DNA from: Eubacteriales bacterium
GTDB lineage: Bacteria; Bacillota; Clostridia; Lachnospirales; Lachnospiraceae
Assembly: GCA_030524175.1 (NCBI GenBank)
Contig: JAUNHC010000002.1
Span: forward strand, 1 to 64,000
DNA: 64,000 nucleotides
Reading direction: 5' to 3'
The notes beneath the pieces were generated by a model. The model did not search any database. It had not been told where the DNA came from and was given only the letters and a program-made list of their open reading frames with translations. Positions 25,902 to 34,188 of the stretch are shown piece by piece (position 1 is the first letter of the stretch; each line of letters begins with the position of its first letter). The translations under genes and the position numbers were made by a program.

Positions 25902-27751
25902 ATAGGCAAGAAAAAAATGCTGTAAGCCAGGAAGAACGAAAAGAAAAGATTCGAGCAAGATATAAGGGTGTGGATCGCAGTGAATTAGAGTTCATTCCTG
26001 CCAAACAAAAAGAAAAACTATTTGAAGATGCAGGCACTAAAAGGGTGTGTGCATATTGTCGTGTGTCCACAGATGATGCTAACCAGACTTCTTCTTATGA
26101 GTTACAGAAAAACCATTATGAAGATATGATAAAAGAACATCAAGGGTGGATTCTTGTTGATATATATGCTGATGAAGGGATTTCTGGGACATCTTTGCAG
26201 CATAGGGATGAGTTTAATCGCATGATTGAGGATTGCAAAGCCGGGAAAATTGATTTGATCGTTACAAAAAGTGTTTCCAGATTTGCCAGAAATATTGTGG
26301 ACTGTATTGCTAAAGTTCGTGAACTGGCAAATATGAAGCCACAGGTTGGAGTGTTTTTTGAGACAGAACATATATATACACTTGATAATACGAGCGAAAT
26401 GATGCTTGCGGTTCTTTCTGCGGCTGCACAGGAAGAATCTCATACAAAAAGTGAGATAATGAATATCTCCATTGAACAACGATTCTCAAGAGGGATATTT
26501 TTGACCCCGAAACTTTTGGGATATGACAAAGATGAAGATGGGAATCTTGTTATCAATGAAACCGAAGCAGATACGGTTCGATTATGTTACTATCTTTTTT
26601 TGAGCGGTTTCCCTACTTCTGAGATAGCTGAAATTCTAATGGATTTAGGACGTAAAACAAAGCTGGGAAATACAAAATGGACAGGCAGCACCGTCGTAAA
26701 TGTTCTTCGTAATGAAAGACATTGCGGAGATGTTCTGTCCAGAAAGACATTTACACCTAATTATCTGGATCATAAGTCAAAGAAAAATAATCATGATCGG
26801 AATCAGTACAGGCAGACTGATCATCATGAGGCTATCGTAAGCAGAGAGGTATATAATGCAGCACAAAAAATGTTGGATGCAGGAAGATATGTAAAAAATG
26901 GTTTTCCATTGCCAACATTACAAGTGGTTGATCAGGGGGCATTAAAAGGATTTGTCCCAGTAAATCGTACATGGAATGGATTTTCTTCTGGAGATTATGA
27001 AAAAGCCTCACAAAGTGCATATTCAGAAGAAAAGGATATTGTTTACAAAGAAGAGAAAAGTGAAAAAGGATTTAATTTAAGTGGATATGAAATTGTTCGG
27101 GCACAATTCTTTTCTACTAGATTTGATCCGGCAGTAACAATTTCTTCCGGAAAAATTGCGTTTAATACAGCTTGCTTGAAGAAATTTGAAAATGTGGAGT
27201 ATGTTGAGCTTCTCTTTAATTCAGTAGAGAAGTGTATTGCTGTGCGTCCGTGTGAGAAAAGCAATGTTAACGCAATAAAATGGGGAACTATAAGGAATGG
27301 ACGATGGGCTGTTCTTCCGAAAAGCTGTAAAGGATTTGCAGAACCGCTATTTGAACTAATGAATTGGAAAAGTGAGTGCAAATACAGGCTGAGAGGTCAA
27401 TTTTGTAGTAATGCTGACGAGCAAGTGATGATTTTTGAACTGGATGAACCGGAAATCATTGTACAGGAGAATTCTGAAGCGAATAATGTAGAGCAGACAG
27501 AAAAAACGGTATCGGAAAGTAAAAAATCTGCCAGAAAAATACTTTATCCGAAAGTATGGTCTGAAAATTTTGGAGAGCCAGCGAGCAGAACAATATTTTT
27601 GCAGAGGGTTTCCTATAAAGGAAATTGGGATATATTGCGACCTGCAAAGACGGTTGAAGGAATGGAGATTATTACCAGAGAAGTGCTGGATGATCTAATG
27701 GATGAAGCAGAAAAATTGATAGATAGAATGAGGTGTGCTGATTATGCATGA
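25898..27751 (+). CDS. Terminal large serine recombinase (probable ICE integrase) with unusual C-terminal domain
   Basis: The ATG at 25898 overlaps the previous stop, giving 617 residues. The catalytic domain is intact: CAYCRVS (Ser57), GISGTSLQHR and SVSRFARNI. The DNA-binding domain follows (TKWTGSTVVNVLRNERHCGD). No zinc ribbon is visible. After GFVPVNRTW there is instead a beta-rich domain (about residues 395 to 520) and a YPKVWSENFGEP segment. Both elements recur in the next gene. Its position as the last recombinase before the element end makes it the best candidate for the integrase. Confidence 0.9.
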   Translation: MNRQEKNAVSQEERKEKIRARYKGVDRSELEFIPAKQKEKLFEDAGTKRVCAYCRVSTDDANQTSSYELQKNHYEDMIKEHQGWILVDIYADEGISGTSLQHRDEFNRMIEDCKAGKIDLIVTKSVSRFARNIVDCIAKVRELANMKPQVGVFFETEHIYTLDNTSEMMLAVLSAAAQEESHTKSEIMNISIEQRFSRGIFLTPKLLGYDKDEDGNLVINETEADTVRLCYYLFLSGFPTSEIAEILMDLGRKTKLGNTKWTGSTVVNVLRNERHCGDVLSRKTFTPNYLDHKSKKNNHDRNQYRQTDHHEAIVSREVYNAAQKMLDAGRYVKNGFPLPTLQVVDQGALKGFVPVNRTWNGFSSGDYEKASQSAYSEEKDIVYKEEKSEKGFNLSGYEIVRAQFFSTRFDPAVTISSGKIAFNTACLKKFENVEYVELLFNSVEKCIAVRPCEKSNVNAIKWGTIRNGRWAVLPKSCKGFAEPLFELMNWKSECKYRLRGQFCSNADEQVMIFELDEPEIIVQENSEANNVEQTEKTVSESKKSARKILYPKVWSENFGEPASRTIFLQRVSYKGNWDILRPAKTVEGMEIITREVLDDLMDEAEKLIDRMRCADYA

Positions 27752-28463
27752 TGCAACAGGTTATGCAGAAGAAAAAGAAATTGTCGATCAGAAAGCGATA
27801 GAGCTGGCAAAAGACTTTAGTTATGATGGCTATCAAGTTGTTAGACGAGAGTTGTTTGCACATTTAAGAGAACCGGCTGTTGTGATTAGAAGAGATAGCG
27901 TAACATTCAATACTGCCTGCATTTCCGGATTAGAGGATGCAGTTTACATACAGATACTTGTTAATCAGGATAATAAAAAAATGGTAGTTCGAAAGTGCGA
28001 AGAAAATGATAAGGATGCACTTCGATGGTGTATTGCAAAACCGGACAAACGAAAAAGTCGAAAAATGTCGAATAGAATCTTTTCAGCGATGATGTATAAA
28101 ATGATGGGATGGGATCTGGACTGCAGATATAAAATATTGGGACATAAGATTACTTATGAAGATGAGACAATTTATGTATTTGATTTGCAGGAAACCGAAA
28201 TTTATTTGGATATTAAAGGAAAACGAGCAAAGAAGAGTACAGAGAGTCTGTCTGGGACAAAGCATACCGATGTTTCCGATGATAATATTACACAGAGTAC
28301 AGAAAACGGTGAAGCTTCTGCGGAAGAAGTAAAAAGAAAGAATCGTATTCCGTTTTATCCCAAGGAATGGAAGGATTCTTTTGGTTTGCCGGTTGAAGAG
28401 CATAAAAAAGCATTGGAAATAAATATATTGGATGGGTACGCTGAATTTTCAACACCAAAGTAA
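27744..28463 (+). CDS. Free-standing copy of the integrase C-terminal region
   Basis: The ATG at 27744 is preceded by GAGGTG and overlaps the integrase end by 8 bases (a GTG at 27735 is an alternative), giving 239 residues. Residues 26 to about 155 align with the integrase C-terminal domain: YQVVRRELF against YEIVRAQFF, VTFNTACISGLEDAVYIQIL against IAFNTACLKKFENVEYVELL, GWDLDCRYKILG against NWKSECKYRLRG. The end repeats the motif FYPKEWKDSFGLP. No catalytic domain is present. It probably binds DNA or the integrase and could be an accessory or directionality factor (inference). Confidence 0.8.
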   Translation: MHDATGYAEEKEIVDQKAIELAKDFSYDGYQVVRRELFAHLREPAVVIRRDSVTFNTACISGLEDAVYIQILVNQDNKKMVVRKCEENDKDALRWCIAKPDKRKSRKMSNRIFSAMMYKMMGWDLDCRYKILGHKITYEDETIYVFDLQETEIYLDIKGKRAKKSTESLSGTKHTDVSDDNITQSTENGEASAEEVKRKNRIPFYPKEWKDSFGLPVEEHKKALEINILDGYAEFSTPK

Positions 28464-28498
28464 GGGGAAAGTCTGCCCTATAGATGGGAGGTATCAGA

Positions 28499-28870
28499 AT
28501 GCAGGATAATAATATTGTGATACCGGGGATTTCTTTGTGCCAAAAATGGGGAAAGATACGGATTTTTCATTCAACAATAGTGGCATTGGGAGAACCAAGG
28601 TACATACGCTTTCTATTTAATATTGAAATGAAAAAATTGGCGGTACAGGCATGTGTCAGGAAAGAGGCTGAATGTTTTTGTGTGCCAAAATATAATCCGG
28701 AAAACTGGGAGTTTAAGATCAGCAGTGTGCCAATGTTGAGAATGATCTGGAGAACGTGTGAGTGGAATCCGGAAAATACATATCGTTTATCAGGAATACA
28801 TCACCCAGAGTATAATCTTGTTGAATTTGATATGAATCAGGCAAGAGCACAGGCAGCGGAGGATTTTTAA
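28499..28870 (+). CDS. Third copy of the integrase-associated domain
   Basis: The ATG at 28499 follows GGGAGGT, giving 123 residues. The protein is a shorter, divergent version of the same domain (RYIRFLFNIEMKKLAVQAC, then CEWNPENTYRLSG), without the YPKxW segment. It is the last gene of the element, with a terminator 19 bases after its stop. Small genes of this kind are sometimes annotated simply as integrase. Function is unknown but likely linked to the recombinase. Confidence 0.7.
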   Translation: MQDNNIVIPGISLCQKWGKIRIFHSTIVALGEPRYIRFLFNIEMKKLAVQACVRKEAECFCVPKYNPENWEFKISSVPMLRMIWRTCEWNPENTYRLSGIHHPEYNLVEFDMNQARAQAAEDF

Positions 28871-28888
28871 TTATACAGTGAAAAGATA

Positions 28889-28918
28889 GAGCTTCTGAGA
28901 AATCAGAGGTTCTTTTTT
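28889..28918 (+). terminator. Terminator at the right end of the ICE
   Basis: GAGCTTCTGA pairs with TCAGAGGTTC (with wobble) around GAAA and is followed by TTTTTT. Confidence 0.85.
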
Positions 28919-28999
28919 TATGCCTTTTTTGAGGGTAATTGCATGGTGTGGTGCTGAAAAATTTTCTTTGAAAAAAAGTTGTTTCTATCTTTACATCAG
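28919..28999. other. Probable ICE right end (attR region)
   Basis: About 80 AT-rich bases lie between the last ICE terminator and the point where sugar transferase homology abruptly begins (codons for GGDMSIIGPRP, from 28999). The change from element to gene fragment places the right attachment site here; the core bases cannot be fixed without the left end. Confidence 0.5.
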
Positions 29000-29184
29000 G
29001 AGGCGACATGAGTATTATTGGTCCTCGTCCTGCTCTGTGGAATCAAGATGACTTGGTTGCGGAGCGTGACAAGTATGGTGCAAACGACGTAAAGCCCGGC
29101 CTCACTGGTTGGGCACAGATCAACGGTCGTGACGAGCTGGAGATTCCTGTGAAGGCAAAGCTATCTGTCTGCAATGCCCATTGA
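28999..29184 (+). pseudogene. Fragment of a bacterial sugar transferase gene
   Basis: The translated segment MSIIGPRPALWNQDDLVAER with the later PGLTGWAQINGRDELEI is the highly conserved core of WcaJ/undecaprenyl-phosphate sugar transferases. Homology starts at 28999 and stops near 29160; the frame then runs into unrelated residues (LSVCNAH) and a stop at 29182-29184. Both ends of the gene are missing. An AGGAGG happens to lie just before the ATG at 29008, so a 58-residue peptide could be made, but it would lack the membrane and catalytic parts. It is probably a relic of the integration target or of an earlier rearrangement. Confidence 0.8.
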
Positions 29185-29383
29185 TCTTGTGCTTTCAGGA
29201 CATGCTCATGGAGGGCAATGGCGGATTGGCAGACAAGGGATATATGCGCCGGGGCAGGGATGGTTCCCGAAGCTGACTGGGGGAGTGGCTGACGGCCGGA
29301 TGGTCATCAGCCGTGGACTGAGCAATACCACAAAGATTCCCAGATTCTTTAATCCCAGGGAGATTGTTATGGTGGAAGTTTGA
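29159..29383 (+). pseudogene. C-terminal fragment of a metallophosphoesterase gene
   Basis: In another frame, from about 29159, the sequence encodes IDLVLSGHAHGGQWRI, the His-rich metal motif of YkuE-like calcineurin-type phosphoesterases. It then runs through KLTGGVADGRMVISRGLSN to a natural-looking C terminus near REIVMVEV. Only about 75 residues remain, and the N-terminal metal ligands are absent, so it cannot be active. It is fused directly to the sugar transferase fragment near 29160. Confidence 0.8.
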
Positions 29384-29443
29384 TATCTGTAATGGTAGAC
29401 TGTTGTATTATTTTTAATTGATTGAAACTAAGGGGGACGGAAA

Positions 29444-30007
29444 ATGGATGTTTTCCTGATATGGCAAACACATAACAGGCAGTGGTCAGAGAGAGAAATA
29501 CTATTCTTTTCCGGATTTATGCTGATAGCAGCTGTTATCATTTTTCTATGTGTTAAAGAAGGAAGATTGAAAAGATCACAGGCAGCAGCAGTGATAGCGT
29601 TTCTTTTCTTTTTGGGAATCGTATTTGGTTCAACGGTATTTACCAGATTGGAGACAGAACGACAATATGTCCTGATTCCTTTCTGGTCGTGGTACAAAAT
29701 TATAAAAGAGCATGACGGGGTATTATTTCAAGAAAACATATTAAATTGTATTCTACTTATGCCAGTTGGAATATTACTTCCAATAATTGCAGACCATGCA
29801 GTAAGATTAAGAAATGCGTTTCTTATGGGTGTGTCCCTATCGTCAGTCATTGAAATATGCCAGTTAATATTTAAACGTGGTCTGTTTGAATGGGATGATA
29901 TTATTCATAATGGATTAGGGTGTATGTTGGGATGTATGGCTATGAATTGTATCTTTAGTTTTATTCAAAACATATTACAGAGGAAATCCGGAAATGATGA
30001 TTATTAG
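29444..30007 (+). CDS. VanZ-like membrane protein
   Basis: This 187-residue protein starts at an ATG after a GGGGGACGG stretch. It has four to five membrane helices (about residues 18 to 36, 44 to 64, 95 to 115, 120 to 140 and 150 to 175). VanZ-family features are NCILLMPVGILLP, IEICQLIFKRGLFEWDDIIHN and a glycine-rich last helix. VanZ proteins are linked to low-level teicoplanin resistance; most chromosomal homologues have no proven function. It stands alone, the first intact gene to the right of the ICE. Confidence 0.85.
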   Translation: MDVFLIWQTHNRQWSEREILFFSGFMLIAAVIIFLCVKEGRLKRSQAAAVIAFLFFLGIVFGSTVFTRLETERQYVLIPFWSWYKIIKEHDGVLFQENILNCILLMPVGILLPIIADHAVRLRNAFLMGVSLSSVIEICQLIFKRGLFEWDDIIHNGLGCMLGCMAMNCIFSFIQNILQRKSGNDDY

Positions 30008-30140
30008 TAATAGTTCAGGTCTTTCTGAAATGGTACTAATAATCATGTCCATGAATTTAATCACAAATCCCCCAATTGACGTATCCCCCCCATAATGTTA
30101 ATATTGTATCAGTAAAACTATGTCAATGGCAGGTGCTCAT

Positions 30141-31166
30141 ATGGAATCAGAAGAGAAGAAAAAGAAAGCGCTGAATATGAACGATGTTGCAAGGCTGGCA
30201 GGGGTGTCTGTTGCAACGGTATCCAGAGTGATCAATAACAGTGATAAGGTAAGCAAGAAAACCCGGAACAGGGTTATGAAGATTATTGAGAATGTGGATT
30301 ATGTGCCCAATGAGGTAGCGCGGGGGCTGGTGACCCAGAATAGTTCCACTATAGGGATTCTCCTTCCGGACATTTTTAATGGGTATTATGCGGAAATTAT
30401 TTCCTATATTGAGCCGTTGCTCAGTGAAAATGGATTTTCGCTGCAGTTGTGTATTACAAATCATGACGCTAAGAAGCTTGAATTTTATGTGGATGATCTG
30501 ATTCGCAGGAGAGTGGCGGGAATCATTATATTAAGTTTGAAGATAGATTCGCCTAAATTGGTCAAAAAGATGAAAAACAGTACGGCTGTCGTTACGGTGG
30601 AAGGGGATATTGATCCTGTGGACCGTGTGTGTGTGGAAAATAAAAAGGCTATGTATGAAGCTGTGGAGACATTGATTTCCAATGGGCACAGAAGGATTGC
30701 TTTTATCGGGTATTCTTTTGATCATGCCAGCCTGAACAGTCGTCTGGAAGGGTATAAGAGTGCCCTTGAGGATCATCATATCCCTTTGCGGGAGGAATAT
30801 ATCATGGATGAAAGTCATTGTCCCATGCCGGGCTACCATGCAATGCAGAAGCTTTTGGAAATGCCGGAGGTGCCTACTGCAGTACAGTGTATCAATGAAT
30901 ATTGTGCCCGGAGTGTTTATATGGCATTGCTGGAAAGAGGGATCTCTATTCCGGATGAGATATCGGTATCTGCTTTTGACGGGCAGGAAAGTTCCAAACT
31001 TCTTGTGCCTAAGCTGACCACCATGGTTTTGCCTATTCAGGAGATGGCCAGGGAAGTAGTAAAGTTGTTGATCCAGAATATTAATTATGGAAATTCTGAA
31101 ACTCCGCGTACTGTTATTTTTCCTGGAAAAATACGATTGGGAGATTCGGTAAAGAAAATAAATTAG
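30141..31166 (+). CDS. LacI-family regulator of the adjacent sugar operon
   Basis: The ATG at 30141 has GCAGGTG upstream, giving 341 residues. An N-terminal LacI HTH (VARLAGVSVATVSRVIN, about residues 15 to 32) is followed by the hinge (YVPNEVARGL) and a periplasmic-binding-protein-like effector domain (IGILLPDIFNGYYAEI). A terminator separates it from the next operon, whose promoter region carries two palindromes of LacI/CcpA type. It most likely represses that operon in the absence of the sugar; the ligand is unknown. Confidence 0.9.
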   Translation: MESEEKKKKALNMNDVARLAGVSVATVSRVINNSDKVSKKTRNRVMKIIENVDYVPNEVARGLVTQNSSTIGILLPDIFNGYYAEIISYIEPLLSENGFSLQLCITNHDAKKLEFYVDDLIRRRVAGIIILSLKIDSPKLVKKMKNSTAVVTVEGDIDPVDRVCVENKKAMYEAVETLISNGHRRIAFIGYSFDHASLNSRLEGYKSALEDHHIPLREEYIMDESHCPMPGYHAMQKLLEMPEVPTAVQCINEYCARSVYMALLERGISIPDEISVSAFDGQESSKLLVPKLTTMVLPIQEMAREVVKLLIQNINYGNSETPRTVIFPGKIRLGDSVKKIN

Positions 31167-31170
31167 AGAG

Positions 31171-31219
31171 CTGGCGGAGACAGCGGGAAGGAAATCCCGG
31201 TGTTTTTGCCAGTTTTTTT
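31171..31219 (+). terminator. Terminator after the LacI gene
   Basis: Outer arms CTGGC and GCCAG enclose an inner CGGGA/TCCCG pairing and are followed by seven T residues. Confidence 0.85.
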
Positions 31220-31247
31220 GTGGGAAAATTGTTGTATTTGCATGAAA

Positions 31248-31263
31248 TTGTAAACGTTTGCAA
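31248..31263 (+). promoter_or_regulatory. LacI/cre-like operator upstream of the -35 box
   Basis: TTGTAAACGTTTGCAA is a near-perfect palindrome centred on CG, the hallmark of LacI-family and CcpA sites. It ends 7 bases before the -35 box. Confidence 0.75.
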
Positions 31264-31270
31264 AAACTAA

Positions 31271-31299
31271 TTGACAGCTAAACTCCAACATGATATATT
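31271..31299 (+). promoter_or_regulatory. Main promoter of the sugar operon
   Basis: A consensus -35 TTGACA (31271-31276) and a -10 TATATT (31294-31299) with 17-bp spacing predict a start near 31306 and a 5' leader of about 200 bases before the binding-protein gene. Confidence 0.8.
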
Positions 31300-31410
31300 C
31301 ATATTAGTTGATAACAAGGAAAAAAACTAAAAATAGACTGAATAAAAACTGGCAATTGCTTAAATATATGTGAAGGATAATAAGGGGGAATTTATTTTTT
31401 TTTTTGGCAT

Positions 31411-31432
31411 AAAATGTAAACGTATACATTTT
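31411..31432 (+). promoter_or_regulatory. Second LacI-type operator inside the 5' leader
   Basis: AAAATGTA-AACGTA-TACATTTT is a 22-bp palindrome with the same central ACG element as the upstream site. It lies about 105 bases after the predicted start and follows a long T run, so it could act as a roadblock or support looping with the first operator. Confidence 0.7.
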
Positions 31433-31512
31433 GAAATTTCCCTATGTTATACAGAAAATTAAGTTAACTAAAAAACTATTATAAAGCCCAAATTTTAAAA
31501 GGAGGATACACA

Positions 31513-32589
31513 ATGAAGAACAAAAGAAAAGTGGCAATGTTAATGGCAGGTACCATGCTTGCCGGGACAATGACGGGACAGATGGTTTATGCAGAGAGTG
31601 ACCTGTTGACGGATTATGCTTCGTATAAGACAGAGGTAGCGGAAGAGTTTGTGGGACGAGACACATTTAAGCTGGATTCTGTGAGTAAGGAATATACCAT
31701 TGGATATGCAGCAGGGAATATGGGCAGTGCTTATTTTTATGCAGGGCCTACGGAAACTGAGAAGTATTTGGAGTCTTTGGGAAGTAAATGCCTGATTTCT
31801 GATGCCAACGCAGATTTGGCCACACAGGTAAGTCAGGTTGAAAACTTTATCACTCAGGGTGTTGACGGTATCATCATCAATGTGGTGGATCCGCCTGCCG
31901 GTTTGAATGAAGCGTTGCAGAAGGCAGCGGATGCAGGGATTCCTGTAGTTGCAGTGGATAGTATGCTGGGTGCGGATTTTGAGAATTATCTGGCATTTAT
32001 AGGAAGTGATAATTATTCTCTTGGATTTTCCTGCGGTGTTGCAGCGGCAGAGCATTTAAAAGAGGTTTACGGAGAGGTAACCGGGACCTGCGGTGTTCTG
32101 GACGGTGTGGAAGGCAATGCGGTTGTGGAGCTGATCTACAGTGGTTTCTGGGATGGAGTTGCCAGCGTACAGGAAGATCATACATTAAAAGAAGTAGCCC
32201 GTCTGTACGGAGGTGCATGGACAGAAGAAGCAGGTTTGCAGATGACAGAGGATATGTTGGTTGCAAATGATAAAATTGATGTTTTGTTTGCCATCAGCGA
32301 CCCCTTCCTGTTAGGTGCTTTGACAGCATGTGACCGAGCAAACAGACATGAGATGTTCATGTGCGGCCGTGATGGTGATAAGGCTGCCCTGAAAGCGATC
32401 AAGGATGGCACAGAAGTGAAATTTATTGCAGGGCAGGACCCTGTGGGCATGGGTATCATTGCATCAGACCTGATTCTTTCTTACCTTGAGAAGGGAACTC
32501 TTCCTGAGACAAGACTTCTTTATCTGGCACCGGTTGAAGCAAGTGTGGACAACATCGATGAAGTATATGATCCAGACGCTCCGTTCTAA
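31513..32589 (+). CDS. Sugar ABC transporter substrate-binding protein (RbsB-like)
   Basis: This 358-residue binding protein belongs to the ribose/galactose class (Peripla_BP_4). Motifs are GVDGIIINVVDPPAGLNEAL, IPVVAVDS and ISDPFLLGAL. AAAAGGAGG precedes the ATG. The N terminus is a signal peptide with a basic start and a hydrophobic core (MLMAGTMLAGTMTG), ending in VYAES. No lipobox Cys is visible, which is unusual because Gram-positive binding proteins are normally lipid-anchored. It is the first gene of a nine-gene operon; the substrate, probably a pentose, hexose or polyol, cannot be read from the sequence. Confidence 0.9.
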   Translation: MKNKRKVAMLMAGTMLAGTMTGQMVYAESDLLTDYASYKTEVAEEFVGRDTFKLDSVSKEYTIGYAAGNMGSAYFYAGPTETEKYLESLGSKCLISDANADLATQVSQVENFITQGVDGIIINVVDPPAGLNEALQKAADAGIPVVAVDSMLGADFENYLAFIGSDNYSLGFSCGVAAAEHLKEVYGEVTGTCGVLDGVEGNAVVELIYSGFWDGVASVQEDHTLKEVARLYGGAWTEEAGLQMTEDMLVANDKIDVLFAISDPFLLGALTACDRANRHEMFMCGRDGDKAALKAIKDGTEVKFIAGQDPVGMGIIASDLILSYLEKGTLPETRLLYLAPVEASVDNIDEVYDPDAPF

Positions 32590-32634
32590 GTGTAAACGGA
32601 AGATAACCTTGGTATAGGATTATGAATGATTGGG

Positions 32635-32665
32635 GGCTGTTACCTGCGTTGGCAAAGTAACAGCC
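32635..32665 (+). other. Intercistronic stem-loop after the binding-protein gene
   Basis: GGCTGTTAC pairs perfectly with GTAACAGCC around a 13-nt loop, with no T tract. Placed between binding-protein and ATPase genes, such loops commonly protect the upstream mRNA and raise binding-protein levels. Confidence 0.55.
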
Positions 32666-32698
32666 TCCTGGCATTATTAGATAAAGGAGGATGCTGCA

Positions 32699-34186
32699 AT
32701 GGAAACCATGTTAAGCCTTAAGGGCATAGACAAATATTTCCAGGCGGTTCATGCGCTGAAAAAGATTGATCTGGAGGTTTTTCAGGGGGAGACCCTGGCT
32801 CTGGTTGGGGAGAACGGCGCGGGAAAAAGTACTTTGGTAAAAATACTCACCGGAGCGCACAGGAAGGATACAGGTACTATTGAGTTAAATGGACAGACAG
32901 TAGAAATTTCTTCCCCCATACATGCAAAAAGGCTTGGGATTTACCAGGCATATCAACGGGCAGAATACGTGCCGGAACTAAGCGTTGCAGAAAATATTTT
33001 TCTGGGTGAAAGGGATTATACGAAGAATGGATTTGTATCTTGGAGAAAGATATATGATGAGGCACAGGAATCGCTGAAGGAATATGGTCTGGATATTGAC
33101 GGGCATCTGCGGATGAAGGATTTAAGCGTTGCCCAATGTCAGCTGATCACCATTGTGAAGATGCTCCGCCAGAATCCAAAGCTGGTAATATTTGACGAAC
33201 CTACTGCTGTACTTTCAGACAATGAGGTTGATATTCTGTTTCGCATTATCCGGAAGATTCAAAAAGAAGGTGTGACCATTATTTATATCTCCCACCGGCT
33301 GGATGAAATTTTTAAGATTTCTGATAGGATAGCAGTGATGCGGGACGGGAATATGGTAACAGTCTTGGAAAACAAAAACTTAAGCCAGCAGGAGCTTGTG
33401 GATTACATGCTGGGAAGAAAATTAGAAACAATGTTTCCTGAAAAAGTGCAGGGGCCGTTTTTAGAAGAAGGGCTTCGGATCGAAGGCTTTTCCAATGAGA
33501 ATGTTAAGGATATTTCCTTTGATGTAAAAAAGGGTGAAATTCTTGGAATTGTCGGGCTGGTAGGCTCCAAAAGAACTGAACTGGCACGGGCCATTTATGG
33601 AATTGACCGTGTGAAATCCGGGGAATTGTACCTGGAGGGTAAGAAAATAGAGATACATTCTCCCTATGATGCCATTAAACAAGGAATTTTCCTGGCTCCG
33701 GAGGACCGGAAGGGGGAGGGCATTGTTCCTGAGCGTTCCATTAAGGAAAATATGACCTACAGTGATATGTCGCGTTTCTTTCGCCTGGGCTTTGTGGAGA
33801 AAAGAAAGGAAAATGACTATGCAGAGAGTATCAAAGACCAGATACGGATCAAAGCCCCTTCCATTGACACACTTTGCAGACAGTTAAGCGGAGGCAACCA
33901 GCAAAAGGTGGTAGTAGCCAAGGCTTTGACATCAAACCCTAAGGTGTTGATTTTTGATGAGCCGACACAGGGAATTGATGTGGGGGCAAAAGCGGAGATT
34001 TACGAATTGATTCATGATCTGGCTAAAAAAGGGACGGCAGTTATCGTTATATCTTCAGAGGCAGAGGAGGCCATAGGTATTTCCAACAGGCTGTTGGTTA
34101 TGCGTGAAGGAAAGGTTTCAGGAATGCTGGAGGCAGAAGATATGGTAAGTCAAAATATTTTAAATCTGATGTATAGGAGTAACTGA
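32699..34186 (+). CDS. Sugar ABC transporter double ATPase (RbsA-like)
   Basis: This 495-residue protein contains two ABC domains. Domain 1 has Walker A GENGAGKST, the RbsA-type degenerate signature LSVAQCQ and Walker B IFDEPTAVLS. Domain 2 has a degenerate Walker A region (GLVGSKRTEL), the full signature LSGGNQQK and Walker B IFDEPTQGIDVG. This asymmetry is normal for the family. It powers import with the RbsC-like permease encoded next. AAAGGAGGA precedes the ATG. Confidence 0.95.
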   Translation: METMLSLKGIDKYFQAVHALKKIDLEVFQGETLALVGENGAGKSTLVKILTGAHRKDTGTIELNGQTVEISSPIHAKRLGIYQAYQRAEYVPELSVAENIFLGERDYTKNGFVSWRKIYDEAQESLKEYGLDIDGHLRMKDLSVAQCQLITIVKMLRQNPKLVIFDEPTAVLSDNEVDILFRIIRKIQKEGVTIIYISHRLDEIFKISDRIAVMRDGNMVTVLENKNLSQQELVDYMLGRKLETMFPEKVQGPFLEEGLRIEGFSNENVKDISFDVKKGEILGIVGLVGSKRTELARAIYGIDRVKSGELYLEGKKIEIHSPYDAIKQGIFLAPEDRKGEGIVPERSIKENMTYSDMSRFFRLGFVEKRKENDYAESIKDQIRIKAPSIDTLCRQLSGGNQQKVVVAKALTSNPKVLIFDEPTQGIDVGAKAEIYELIHDLAKKGTAVIVISSEAEEAIGISNRLLVMREGKVSGMLEAEDMVSQNILNLMYRSN

Positions 34187-34188
34187 TT

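Larger units (their letters stand above)
1..28999. mobile_element. Right-hand part of an integrative conjugative element (ICE)
   Basis: This stretch carries ICE hallmark genes: the end of a giant helicase/methylase-type protein, an ArdC/YodL polyprotein, MobC and a MOBP-like relaxase, ParM/ParR-like genes, a RepA-like ATPase and five large serine recombinases. The left end and the type IV secretion genes are outside the window. The right end lies between the terminator ending at 28918 and the sugar transferase fragment starting at 28999. The layout resembles Tn1549-like elements of Firmicutes (inference from family recall). The exact right end was not determined. Confidence 0.85.

Noticed and set aside
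29008-29184. A functional small sugar transferase
   Set aside because: Only the central conserved core is left; the membrane region and C terminus are missing and the frame ends in foreign sequence.
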